From Clostridiales bacterium (GTDB taxonomy: Bacteria > Bacillota > Clostridia > Saccharofermentanales > UBA5734), in NCBI GenBank assembly GCA_007135995.1, contig SLHU01000408.1, forward strand, positions 1 to 5,629: a stretch of DNA of 5,629 bases. Reading direction: 5' to 3'. Each line of letters begins with the position of its first letter. Positions within the stretch are counted from its first letter, which is position 1. The notes below the pieces were generated by a model, which ran no database searches, was not told the DNA's origin, and saw nothing but the letters and a program-made list of their open reading frames with translations. Both the position numbers and the translations under genes were made by a program. Shown in pieces: positions 1 through 5,281 of this stretch.

Positions 1-1769
1 AGCGCGACAAGGCTCTGCAGCTGTTCAGGATAGTCGGTAATAATACCATCAATATCAAACTTTAAAAGGTCTCGCATGTTGTCCTCATCATTGACTGTCC
101 ACACCCATACCTGCCGGTCATCACGTCTGGCCATTCTGATGAAGCCTTCAGTAACAATGTTCTTGTTAATCGCATAAAAATCAACATCAAGTGCTGCAAG
201 GTTGCCGATCGCCCATGATAAAATCTGACCGACGCGGATTGTCTCATTCCTCTCTCTGACAGCCTGGATAACAGGTACGTTAAATGACTGAACGTAACAT
301 GTGTCCTCCAGGCCATACCTTTCTATGGTATCAACAACAGCTTGTGCCATTTCTTCCCATCTTTCATCTGGTTTCAAATCCAGCAGCAGCTGGCTGTGTG
401 TATTCTCATATGCCAGGAGCAGTTCTATCGCCTGATCAAGCGAGGCAATTGTTTCACCGGCAAAAGCGGGGTCATAGCGCGAGCCAATGTCAATCTGGCT
501 TAGTTCTTCAAACGTCAGGTCTGCAACCCTGTCAGGCCTGCCCGCCAGCCGCCGCAGCGTCTGGTCATGATGCAGCACCAGAACGCCGTCCGAAGACAGC
601 ATCAGATCGATCTCAATCAGGTCAACCGACTTTTCCAATGCAGACATAATACTGCTAAGTGAATTTTCAGGCGCACTGCCCATATCACCGCGATGACTGA
701 TTACCAGTACATTCCAGCGCAGATAACTTGCCTGCTGATAGAGATTGAAATTGAAAATAAAAGTCAGTACCAGAAAAGCGGTTAAAATCAACTGTTTCAC
801 CAGTCTCTGACGTTTCAGCTTATCACTTACTATCTGCTCAAATTTACCTGCCCATCTGTTCTGATAAATGAAAAAATGGCTGTCATCCGGCAGATCCGGT
901 AAATGATATTTGTAGTAGAGACGTGTCAGAAAAATCATATTCACGGGAATCAGCAGCATGAGAGTCAGGAAAGTCAGATAGCTTGAAACCAGCATCATGA
1001 TGTTCTCAAGATACGAAACATTGAAACGAAGACCGATCAGGCCTGGCAGGCGGTTCATCTGAGTAAAAACCAGCAAGGCCAGAAATCCTGTCACCAGATT
1101 AAAAAGCAGCAGCAAAAAGACAGTACGCAGAACACGTTTTTGGGTCATTCTGAAACTATATTTTATCGCCTTTCTCATTGGCTGATTCGACAAAACAATA
1201 AAATGAAGGCTGAAGACGGAGCGAAGCAGTAAATAAAACAGGCCTGTGATCATCGCACCATATAATCCTGTCCATAGCCTGGATCTCAAAATCTGGCTGC
1301 GCAGAAAAACCGGCCAGTTTATCTGTCCGAATAAAGACTCGAAAAACGGATTATCCACGAAGGGCGTCAGCAGGATCATCAGAAACAGCAGCTGCAAAGT
1401 ACCAAGACCAAGGATGCGCGGAATACGGCGCAAAGCCGTTGAAAAAGCGTCAGACAGCAGCACACGCCGCTTATGATACGATTCGCGGGCAATAACCAAA
1501 ATGAGCGCGAATTCTATAAAAAAGACGATGACAATCAGCATTAAAATCACAAGAAAGAAAAGCAAGGTGCGCCAGTCCAGTACCAGCCGCAGCAGCTCGC
1601 GATTAACCAGATATCCCCTGCCAAACACACGAAGCACACGGTTGAAGACCCATGCGATCGCCGGCACAAACAGATAACTGGTCAGAAAAACTGATATAAT
1701 ACCGAGAACAAGATACTGGCGGTATGTCTGATGTAATGATTTGATTGTTGCCCTAAGAAGGCTGAACAT
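1..1769 (-). CDS. Membrane-anchored glycerophosphodiester phosphodiesterase (3' end cut by window edge)
   Basis: GDPD enzymes hydrolyse glycerophosphodiesters to glycerol-3-phosphate and an alcohol. I translated 589 codons from the minus strand without a stop; the frame runs off the left edge, probably within a few residues of the end. Residues 1-345 hold about seven hydrophobic segments (roughly 20-41, 68-94, 119-137, 166-193, 214-236, 256-284, 326-344), matching the membrane domain fused to GDPDs in many Firmicutes. Basic loops (about 95-118, 196-213, 284-325) suggest they are cytoplasmic, which places the catalytic domain outside the cell. The GDPD domain shows H359-R-G, E368-N-S, E386-I-D388, H401-D402, VQSFN, VWVWTVND and DGIITDYP, so the catalytic histidines and the ExD metal ligands are present. 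The usual E in the 'IEIK' strand is D464 (LLDLK). The start is supported by GGAGG at 1776-1780, six bases upstream. The substrate is not predictable; membrane lipid or teichoic-acid glycerophosphodiesters are plausible. Confidence 0.93.
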   Translation of the reverse strand, partial: MFSLLRATIKSLHQTYRQYLVLGIISVFLTSYLFVPAIAWVFNRVLRVFGRGYLVNRELLRLVLDWRTLLFFLVILMLIVIVFFIEFALILVIARESYHKRRVLLSDAFSTALRRIPRILGLGTLQLLFLMILLTPFVDNPFFESLFGQINWPVFLRSQILRSRLWTGLYGAMITGLFYLLLRSVFSLHFIVLSNQPMRKAIKYSFRMTQKRVLRTVFLLLLFNLVTGFLALLVFTQMNRLPGLIGLRFNVSYLENIMMLVSSYLTFLTLMLLIPVNMIFLTRLYYKYHLPDLPDDSHFFIYQNRWAGKFEQIVSDKLKRQRLVKQLILTAFLVLTFIFNFNLYQQASYLRWNVLVISHRGDMGSAPENSLSSIMSALEKSVDLIEIDLMLSSDGVLVLHHDQTLRRLAGRPDRVADLTFEELSQIDIGSRYDPAFAGETIASLDQAIELLLAYENTHSQLLLDLKPDERWEEMAQAVVDTIERYGLEDTCYVQSFNVPVIQAVRERNETIRVGQILSWAIGNLAALDVDFYAINKNIVTEGFIRMARRDDRQVWVWTVNDEDNMRDLLKFDIDGIITDYPEQLQSLVA

Positions 1770-1775
1770 CGAAAA

Positions 1776-1780
1776 CCTCC
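1776..1780 (-). promoter_or_regulatory. Ribosome binding site of the GDPD gene
   Basis: The minus strand reads GGAGGTTTTCGATG, a consensus Shine-Dalgarno core six bases before the ATG at 1769. It fixes the start codon of the membrane GDPD gene. Confidence 0.85.
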
Positions 1781-1861
1781 AGTATCTGACTTAAAACGAG
1801 GATTCATGATGAAGTTTTCTCAACACGCCTGCATGCTAAGTCCTTACGGATGTCTATATTC

Positions 1862-1890
1862 ATTGTAAAACAAATCAGCGGACATGAAAA
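1862..1890 (-). promoter_or_regulatory. Candidate promoter of the GDPD gene
   Basis: On the minus strand, TTTTCA (1885-1890) and TACAAT (1862-1867) are separated by 17 bases. The -10 matches TATAAT at five of six positions and the -35 matches TTGACA at four of six. This would give a leader of about 85 bases. It is the best sigma-A-type match upstream of this gene but is only a by-eye match. Confidence 0.35.
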
Positions 1891-1969
1891 GGAAAGTGTT
1901 TCGTCAAAGTCCTTCAGGCCGCTGTTTACGCTTGCCTGTCAACTGTCGGTTTTCTGCTGACGTGCAAAG

Positions 1970-1978
1970 TGGTATACT
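1970..1978 (+). promoter_or_regulatory. Extended -10 promoter of the cysteine-peptidase-like gene
   Basis: The sequence TGGTATACT contains a TATACT -10 box (1973-1978) preceded by the TG-N extension at 1970-1972. No good -35 lies 16-18 bases upstream (TTTTCT at 1950-1955 is poor), which fits an extended -10 promoter. The predicted leader is about 20-25 bases and carries the strong RBS of the gene at 2008. Confidence 0.55.
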
Positions 1979-1995
1979 AACAGCAATTCGTTTTT

Positions 1996-2002
1996 AAGGA
2001 GG
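1996..2002 (+). promoter_or_regulatory. Strong ribosome binding site for the gene at 2008
   Basis: AAGGAGG lies five bases before the ATG at 2008. This near-perfect Shine-Dalgarno sequence decides the start and shows that the uncharacterised gene is a real coding sequence. Confidence 0.9.
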
Positions 2003-2007
2003 CATTC

Positions 2008-2700
2008 ATGCTCAAAGATATTTTCAGCGATCTGACAACGAGAGATCTGACGACTGTTGCTGTCATCAGGCATCTTGAACTGCTGATCATTCAAACAGAT
2101 GAAGTGCCTGAGCCTTTTTTCGGCTGTGATCAGGACTGGTATCATGAGCCCTGGCAGCGGCAGGCAGGCTGCGGGCCATGCACTTCCGCCAGTATCCTCT
2201 ATTATCTGTCTTGCCAGCATCAGGCCTTCTCGGCTTTATATCCGCTGGATGGAAATCATCAGGAAGATTTCCGAAACTTCATGTCAGAAATCTGGCATTA
2301 TGTGACACCCGGCCGGATGGGTGTGAATGAAGGAAGGATGCTGAGTGAAGGGGTTTTGAAGTATGCCCTGACAAAGTCTGTCAAAATGCACGCGCACCTG
2401 GAAAAAATTGCCGGACTGCACCAGAAAAGAATATCGTTTGAGGTCATGATCCAGTTTATCCTGGCTGGTTTGTCGAGTAATTGCCCTGTCGCCTTCCTTA
2501 ATTTATCGAACGGGAATCTGGATAACCTTGAAAGCTGGCACTGGGTCACCATAGCGGCTGTATTGAAGCATTCAGACCCGGCCTACACAACGTACTATGC
2601 CGCGATTTCAGACAGCGGCGAGCCAAAAGTGATCAACCTGAGCCAGTGGTACGAAAGCAGTCTTCTGGGCGGTACCTTTGTATACTTCAGCCAATCCTGA
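2008..2700 (+). CDS. Uncharacterised papain/C39-like cysteine-peptidase-fold protein
   Basis: I cannot assign this 230-residue protein to a named family. It has no signal peptide or membrane segment and is probably cytoplasmic. Three signatures in order suggest a papain-like fold. Residues 52-58 read QAGCGPC, followed by a hydrophobic helix (TSASILYYL). H178 sits in WHWVTIAAV, like the active-site His strand of papain-like enzymes. D202 sits in AISDSGE, where papain has its Asn (KNSWG). Two Cys could be the nucleophile: C58 lies six residues after Q52, as in papain (Q19/C25), while C55 is the Cys of a GCGP motif as in C39-like peptidases. It could be a peptidase, amidase, transglutaminase-like enzyme or an inactive relative. 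A good promoter and RBS precede it. The polymerase gene follows 66 bases downstream on the same strand. The fold is inferred from motifs only, and the substrate is unknown. Confidence 0.85.
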   Translation: MLKDIFSDLTTRDLTTVAVIRHLELLIIQTDEVPEPFFGCDQDWYHEPWQRQAGCGPCTSASILYYLSCQHQAFSALYPLDGNHQEDFRNFMSEIWHYVTPGRMGVNEGRMLSEGVLKYALTKSVKMHAHLEKIAGLHQKRISFEVMIQFILAGLSSNCPVAFLNLSNGNLDNLESWHWVTIAAVLKHSDPAYTTYYAAISDSGEPKVINLSQWYESSLLGGTFVYFSQS

Positions 2701-2710
2701 TCCCTTTAAA

Positions 2711-2725
2711 AGAAAGTCACTTTCT
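2711..2725. repeat. 15-bp inverted repeat upstream of the polymerase gene
   Basis: AGAAAG-TCA-CTTTCT is a perfect inverted repeat with six-base arms and a three-base centre. It starts 11 bases after the upstream stop codon and ends 29 bases before the polymerase -10 box. No T-tract follows it, so it does not look like an intrinsic terminator. Its position fits an operator. It does not match the Bacillus LexA box (CGAAC-N4-GTTCG). Confidence 0.5.
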
Positions 2726-2754
2726 GCGCATTTCTATTCTGGTCTATTTCGTCC

Positions 2755-2760
2755 TATAAT
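2755..2760 (+). promoter_or_regulatory. Consensus -10 box abutting the polymerase start codon
   Basis: TATAAT is a perfect -10 element ending six bases before the ATG at 2767. Transcription from it would begin at or very near that ATG. No convincing -35 lies 16-18 bases upstream (TTCTAT or TTTCTA are poor), so the promoter may need an activator or may be weak. It leaves room either for a leaderless start at 2767 or for a leader of about 21 bases before the ATG at 2788. Confidence 0.5.
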
Positions 2761-2803
2761 ACAAGCATGGAAAGAACGATACAAAACATGGAAAGAACCA
2801 TAC
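2759..2803 (+). repeat. 20-21 bp tandem duplication covering the polymerase start
   Basis: The unit ATACAAGCATGGAAAGAACG (2759-2778) is repeated as ATACAAAACATGGAAAGAACC from 2779, differing by one substitution, a one-base indel and the last base. A third partial copy, ATAC, follows at 2800. From ATG to ATG the spacing is 21 bases, so the frame is kept and the protein begins MERTIQN-MERTILH. The copies include part of the -10 box and the start codon. Confidence 0.8.
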
Positions 2804-4026
2804 TGCATTGTGACTGCAATAGCTTTTTTGCTTCAGTTGAGCTGCTGGACCACCCGCATCTCAGGCAAGTCCCTGTGGCTGTCTGCGGTCAGCCTGAGGA
2901 AAAACGAGGTGTGGTGCTGGCAAAAAACGACTTGGCGAAAGCCATGGGTGTAATCACCGGCGAGTCTGTATATGCGGCGCTGAAAAAATGCCCGAACCTG
3001 ACGTTGCTGCAGGCACATCATGCAGCTTATTCGGCATACTCCAAAAAACTGAACGCGATTTATGAGTCTTATACGAGTCAGGTTGAGCCTTTTGGCATTG
3101 ATGAGTCCTGGCTTGATGTCACAGACAGCCTGCATCTGTTTGGCAGCGGCCAAGAGATCGCTGACGCGATACGTGAGCGCACCAGAAAGCATTTAGGGCT
3201 GACAGTGTCGGTGGGGGTGTCGTTTAACAAAACATTCGCCAAACTGGGAAGTGATTACAAAAAACCAGACGCGACAACTGTCATCAGCAAAGCCAACTTC
3301 AAAAATATCCTTTATCCGCTGCCGGTGGAAGCCATGCTTTACGTGGGGCAGTCCGCCGCATCAAAACTTCGCCGGGTCGGCATTCGCACGATCGGCGATC
3401 TGGCCGCTGCCAGCCCGGAGACGCTCAGCAGTCTGCTTGGCAGACACGGCGTACAGCTGCACAACGATGTAAACGGACTTGATGATACGCCTGTCGCGAA
3501 AACCACCGACCAGAACGAAAGCAAATCAATTGGCAAAGGTCAGACATTCAGCCGCGATCTGACTTCAATGGACGAAGTGCGGCTTCAGGCGCTCTGGCTG
3601 GCTGACCAGGTTGCGGCCCAGTTGAGACAGGCAGGACTTAAGTGTCAAAATGTTCAGGTATCCATCAAGAACCCGCAGCTGAAGACCATCACCCGTCAGA
3701 AAATGCTCAGTGCCCCCACAGCCCTGGCCCGTGATCTATATCAGACAGCGATTGACCTGGTTGCCGCCCACTGGTCATTCAGGACATCTGTCCGGATGCT
3801 GACACTGACCGCCCAGCAGCTGTGCCGTTCGGACGAAATGCCCGTGCAGCTTTCCATGTTTCAGTCAACAGCTGACGAGTATTCTGACCGGCAGGAAAAA
3901 CTGGAAGCATCCATGGACCAGATTCGCAGCCGGTTCGGATCGTCATCGGTTACATTTGGCCGGCTGGTTAAAGAAAGCAAAAAGACAGACAATCCGTCAT
4001 CTGAAAAAGAGATTACCGGCGACTGA
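2767..4026 (+). CDS. dinB: Y-family translesion DNA polymerase (DinB / Pol IV type)
   Basis: Y-family polymerases copy past damaged template bases with low fidelity and are recruited by the beta sliding clamp. The 419 residues match the length of Firmicutes Pol IV homologues. D16 in HCDCNSFFASVE and D112-E113 in GIDESWLDVTD supply the three catalytic acidic residues. F21 is at the steric-gate position that excludes ribonucleotides. SVGVSFNKTFAKLGSDYKKPDAT (about 148-170) completes the palm, a helix-hairpin-helix-like stretch (about 190-215) forms the thumb, and the little-finger domain covers about 250-350. QLSMF at 361-365 is a good clamp-binding motif. The first seven residues come from a tandem duplication. 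The ATG at 2788 (MERTILHCD) fits the family N-terminus better, and neither ATG has a proper Shine-Dalgarno sequence. No canonical LexA box was seen. Pol IV is the best label, but Firmicutes often carry several Y-family paralogues. Confidence 0.93.
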   Translation: MERTIQNMERTILHCDCNSFFASVELLDHPHLRQVPVAVCGQPEEKRGVVLAKNDLAKAMGVITGESVYAALKKCPNLTLLQAHHAAYSAYSKKLNAIYESYTSQVEPFGIDESWLDVTDSLHLFGSGQEIADAIRERTRKHLGLTVSVGVSFNKTFAKLGSDYKKPDATTVISKANFKNILYPLPVEAMLYVGQSAASKLRRVGIRTIGDLAAASPETLSSLLGRHGVQLHNDVNGLDDTPVAKTTDQNESKSIGKGQTFSRDLTSMDEVRLQALWLADQVAAQLRQAGLKCQNVQVSIKNPQLKTITRQKMLSAPTALARDLYQTAIDLVAAHWSFRTSVRMLTLTAQQLCRSDEMPVQLSMFQSTADEYSDRQEKLEASMDQIRSRFGSSSVTFGRLVKESKKTDNPSSEKEITGD

Positions 4027-4059
4027 CATTCGGTTTCAGACCGGACAATAACCAGAAAG

Positions 4060-4085
4060 GCGCACAGACTGAAGCGTTCGTGTGC
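4060..4085. terminator. Possible hairpin terminator at the convergent junction
   Basis: GCGCAC (4060-4065) pairs with GTGTGC (4080-4085) over six bases with one G-U wobble, and GAA/TTC inside the loop can extend the fold. On the plus strand no U-tract follows. On the minus strand it is followed by CCTTTCTGG, a weak tail. It may slow RNA polymerase from either side, but it is not a clear intrinsic terminator. Confidence 0.3.
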
Positions 4086-4122
4086 ATGATCCGGATCATG
4101 ACATCATCCGGATCATGACGTC
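4085..4122. repeat. Two overlapping palindromic repeats with a 17-bp period
   Basis: CATGATCCGGATCATG (4085-4100) is a perfect 16-bp palindrome. A second copy starts 17 bases later (4102-4117) with a single difference (CATC for CATG), and the similarity continues through GACATC/GACGTC to 4122. In minus-strand RNA, GACGUCAU can pair with AUGAUGUC (eight pairs, one wobble). The unit could be an mRNA 3'-end stem, a protein-binding site or the product of a local duplication. Confidence 0.75.
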
Positions 4123-4138
4123 AAAAAAGCAGCGCCGC

Positions 4139-5281
4139 TCAGGACAATCTTGTTTTGAAATCATCATATCCGAAACGGCGAACCAGATCCAGCTGATCAT
4201 TATCCCGTAACAACATAATGTCCGGCAGCCGCATGCCATTAAAGGTGTTATTCTTCACCATCGTATAGATCGCCATATCGCAGAAAATCAGCTGATCCCC
4301 AGGCTGCAGCGGCTGACTGAAAGCATATTCGCCAATTATATCGCCTGCCAGGCAAGTCGGGCCGCCCAGCCGATAGGTATATGTTTTTTCACCGGGAAAC
4401 CCGGCACCAATAATGCGCGGCCGGTAAGGCATCTCGAGCACATCCGGCATATGGCAGGTAGCCGAGACATCCATGATCGCGTTCATGCCGTCATTTTCGA
4501 CAAGGTCAATCACGGTACCGACCAGATATCCGGCATTCAGCGCGATGGCTTCACCGGGTTCCAGATAAACCTCAACCTCATACCGCTGTTTAAAGCCGCG
4601 GATCAGGCTGACCAGGTGTTCTATATTATATCCCGGCCTGGTGATATGGTGGCCGCCGCCGAAATTGATCCATTTCATCTGCGGGATAAAGCGGCCGAAT
4701 TTCTCTTCAAAAGCGGCCATTACAACTTCCAGCGCGTCGGGCCCCTGCTCACACAGGCAGTGTATATGCAGACCGGATAACCCCTCCAGAAGCTGATCCC
4801 GGAAAGCTGAACGGATCACGCCCAGGCGTGATCCCGGCGTACACGGATCGTAGATTGGGGTCTCCTGCGTCGGGCTTTCCGGATTCACACGCATGCCACA
4901 GTGCTTGCCGGCTGCCAGCGCCCGCTCCCTGAACTTTTCCCACTGTGAAAAAGAGTTAAACACCAGGTGATCACTGACAGACAGTACATCTTCAAATTCA
5001 GCGTCAGAAAAAGCCGGCGAAAAAACATGGGTTTCGCCGCCAAAATATTCCTGTCCCAGTTTTGCTTCATATAGACCACTGGCTGTTGTGCCGTCCAGGT
5101 ATCGGCGGATCAGCGGATAAAGTGAAAACATTGAAAAAGCTTTCTGAGCCAGCAGCATCCTGCAGCCGGCAGCATCTGCTGTCTGCCTCAGGAGCTCAAC
5201 ATTCTCTTTAATCACCTGTTCATCCACAATATAACAGGGGGTTCTGACCTGGTTTTTTTCGATGATTGACTGCTTTTCCAT
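4139..5281 (-). CDS. nspC: Carboxynorspermidine/carboxyspermidine decarboxylase
   Basis: This PLP enzyme removes CO2 from carboxynorspermidine or carboxyspermidine to give norspermidine or spermidine, the last step of the aspartate-semialdehyde route to polyamines; it acts in the cytoplasm. The 380 residues fit the usual length and the alanine-racemase-like fold (fold III). K47 in LAQKAF is the expected Schiff-base lysine. HIHCLCEQ (172-179), the phosphate-binding glycines 208-210 in NFGGGHH, EPGEA (241-245), ATCHMPDVLEMPYRP and C310 in GGPTCLAGD all match NspC. FCDMAIYTMVKNNTFNG near the C-terminus is also characteristic. The ATG directly follows the TGA of the dehydrogenase gene, with GGTGG (5287-5291) inside that gene as RBS, so the two are probably translationally coupled in one operon. 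The sequence does not tell spermidine from norspermidine as the product. Confidence 0.96.
   Translation of the reverse strand: MEKQSIIEKNQVRTPCYIVDEQVIKENVELLRQTADAAGCRMLLAQKAFSMFSLYPLIRRYLDGTTASGLYEAKLGQEYFGGETHVFSPAFSDAEFEDVLSVSDHLVFNSFSQWEKFRERALAAGKHCGMRVNPESPTQETPIYDPCTPGSRLGVIRSAFRDQLLEGLSGLHIHCLCEQGPDALEVVMAAFEEKFGRFIPQMKWINFGGGHHITRPGYNIEHLVSLIRGFKQRYEVEVYLEPGEAIALNAGYLVGTVIDLVENDGMNAIMDVSATCHMPDVLEMPYRPRIIGAGFPGEKTYTYRLGGPTCLAGDIIGEYAFSQPLQPGDQLIFCDMAIYTMVKNNTFNGMRLPDIMLLRDNDQLDLVRRFGYDDFKTRLS

Larger units (their letters stand above)
1770..2007. other. Divergent intergenic region
   Basis: This 238-base gap separates the leftward GDPD gene from the rightward cysteine-peptidase-like gene. 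It holds the RBS and promoter candidates of both, listed separately. The octamer AAGTCCTT occurs twice in direct orientation (near 1839 and 1907), which may be chance. I see no small gene with an RBS, no strong terminator and no RNA gene. Confidence 0.7.
4027..4138. other. Convergent intergenic region with dyad symmetries
   Basis: This gap lies between the 3' ends of the polymerase and nspC genes, where terminators for both strands are expected. It contains a hairpin at 4060-4085, overlapping palindromes at 4085-4122, and a T6 tract on the minus strand (4123-4128) just after the nspC stop. No textbook GC stem plus U-tract was found on either strand. Confidence 0.6.

Noticed and set aside
284..649. 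Plus-strand open frame of 121 codons
   Set aside because: It lies antisense inside the GDPD domain, whose conserved motifs prove the minus-strand frame. It has no RBS and a low-complexity composition typical of a shadow frame.
1246..1476. Plus-strand open frame of 76 codons
   Set aside because: It is antisense to the membrane segments of the GDPD protein, and its very basic composition is the complement of hydrophobic and basic codons on the other strand.
1939..2220. Minus-strand open frame of 93 codons spanning the start of the peptidase-like gene
   Set aside because: It overlaps the strong promoter, RBS and first codons of the plus-strand gene at 2008, has no recognisable RBS and shows no protein features.
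2767..2800. LexA/SOS box at the polymerase start (GAACGATACAAAAC)
   Set aside because: It begins like a half site but lacks the inverted GTTC half needed for a CGAAC-N4-GTTCG operator; the resemblance comes from the tandem repeat.
2678..2953. Plus-strand open frame of 91 codons overlapping the polymerase start
   Set aside because: It runs in a different frame through conserved polymerase codons (HCDCNSFFASVE region), so it is a shadow despite having an ATG in the preceding gene.
4123..4141. Intrinsic terminator for nspC (T6 on the minus strand after AGCGGCGCTGC)
   Set aside because: The stem before the T-tract can form only three or four base pairs, too weak for a confident call, so it is mentioned only under the intergenic region.
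4451..4780. Plus-strand open frame of 109 codons
   Set aside because: It is antisense to the conserved core of nspC, including NFGGGHH and EPGEA, and has no RBS.
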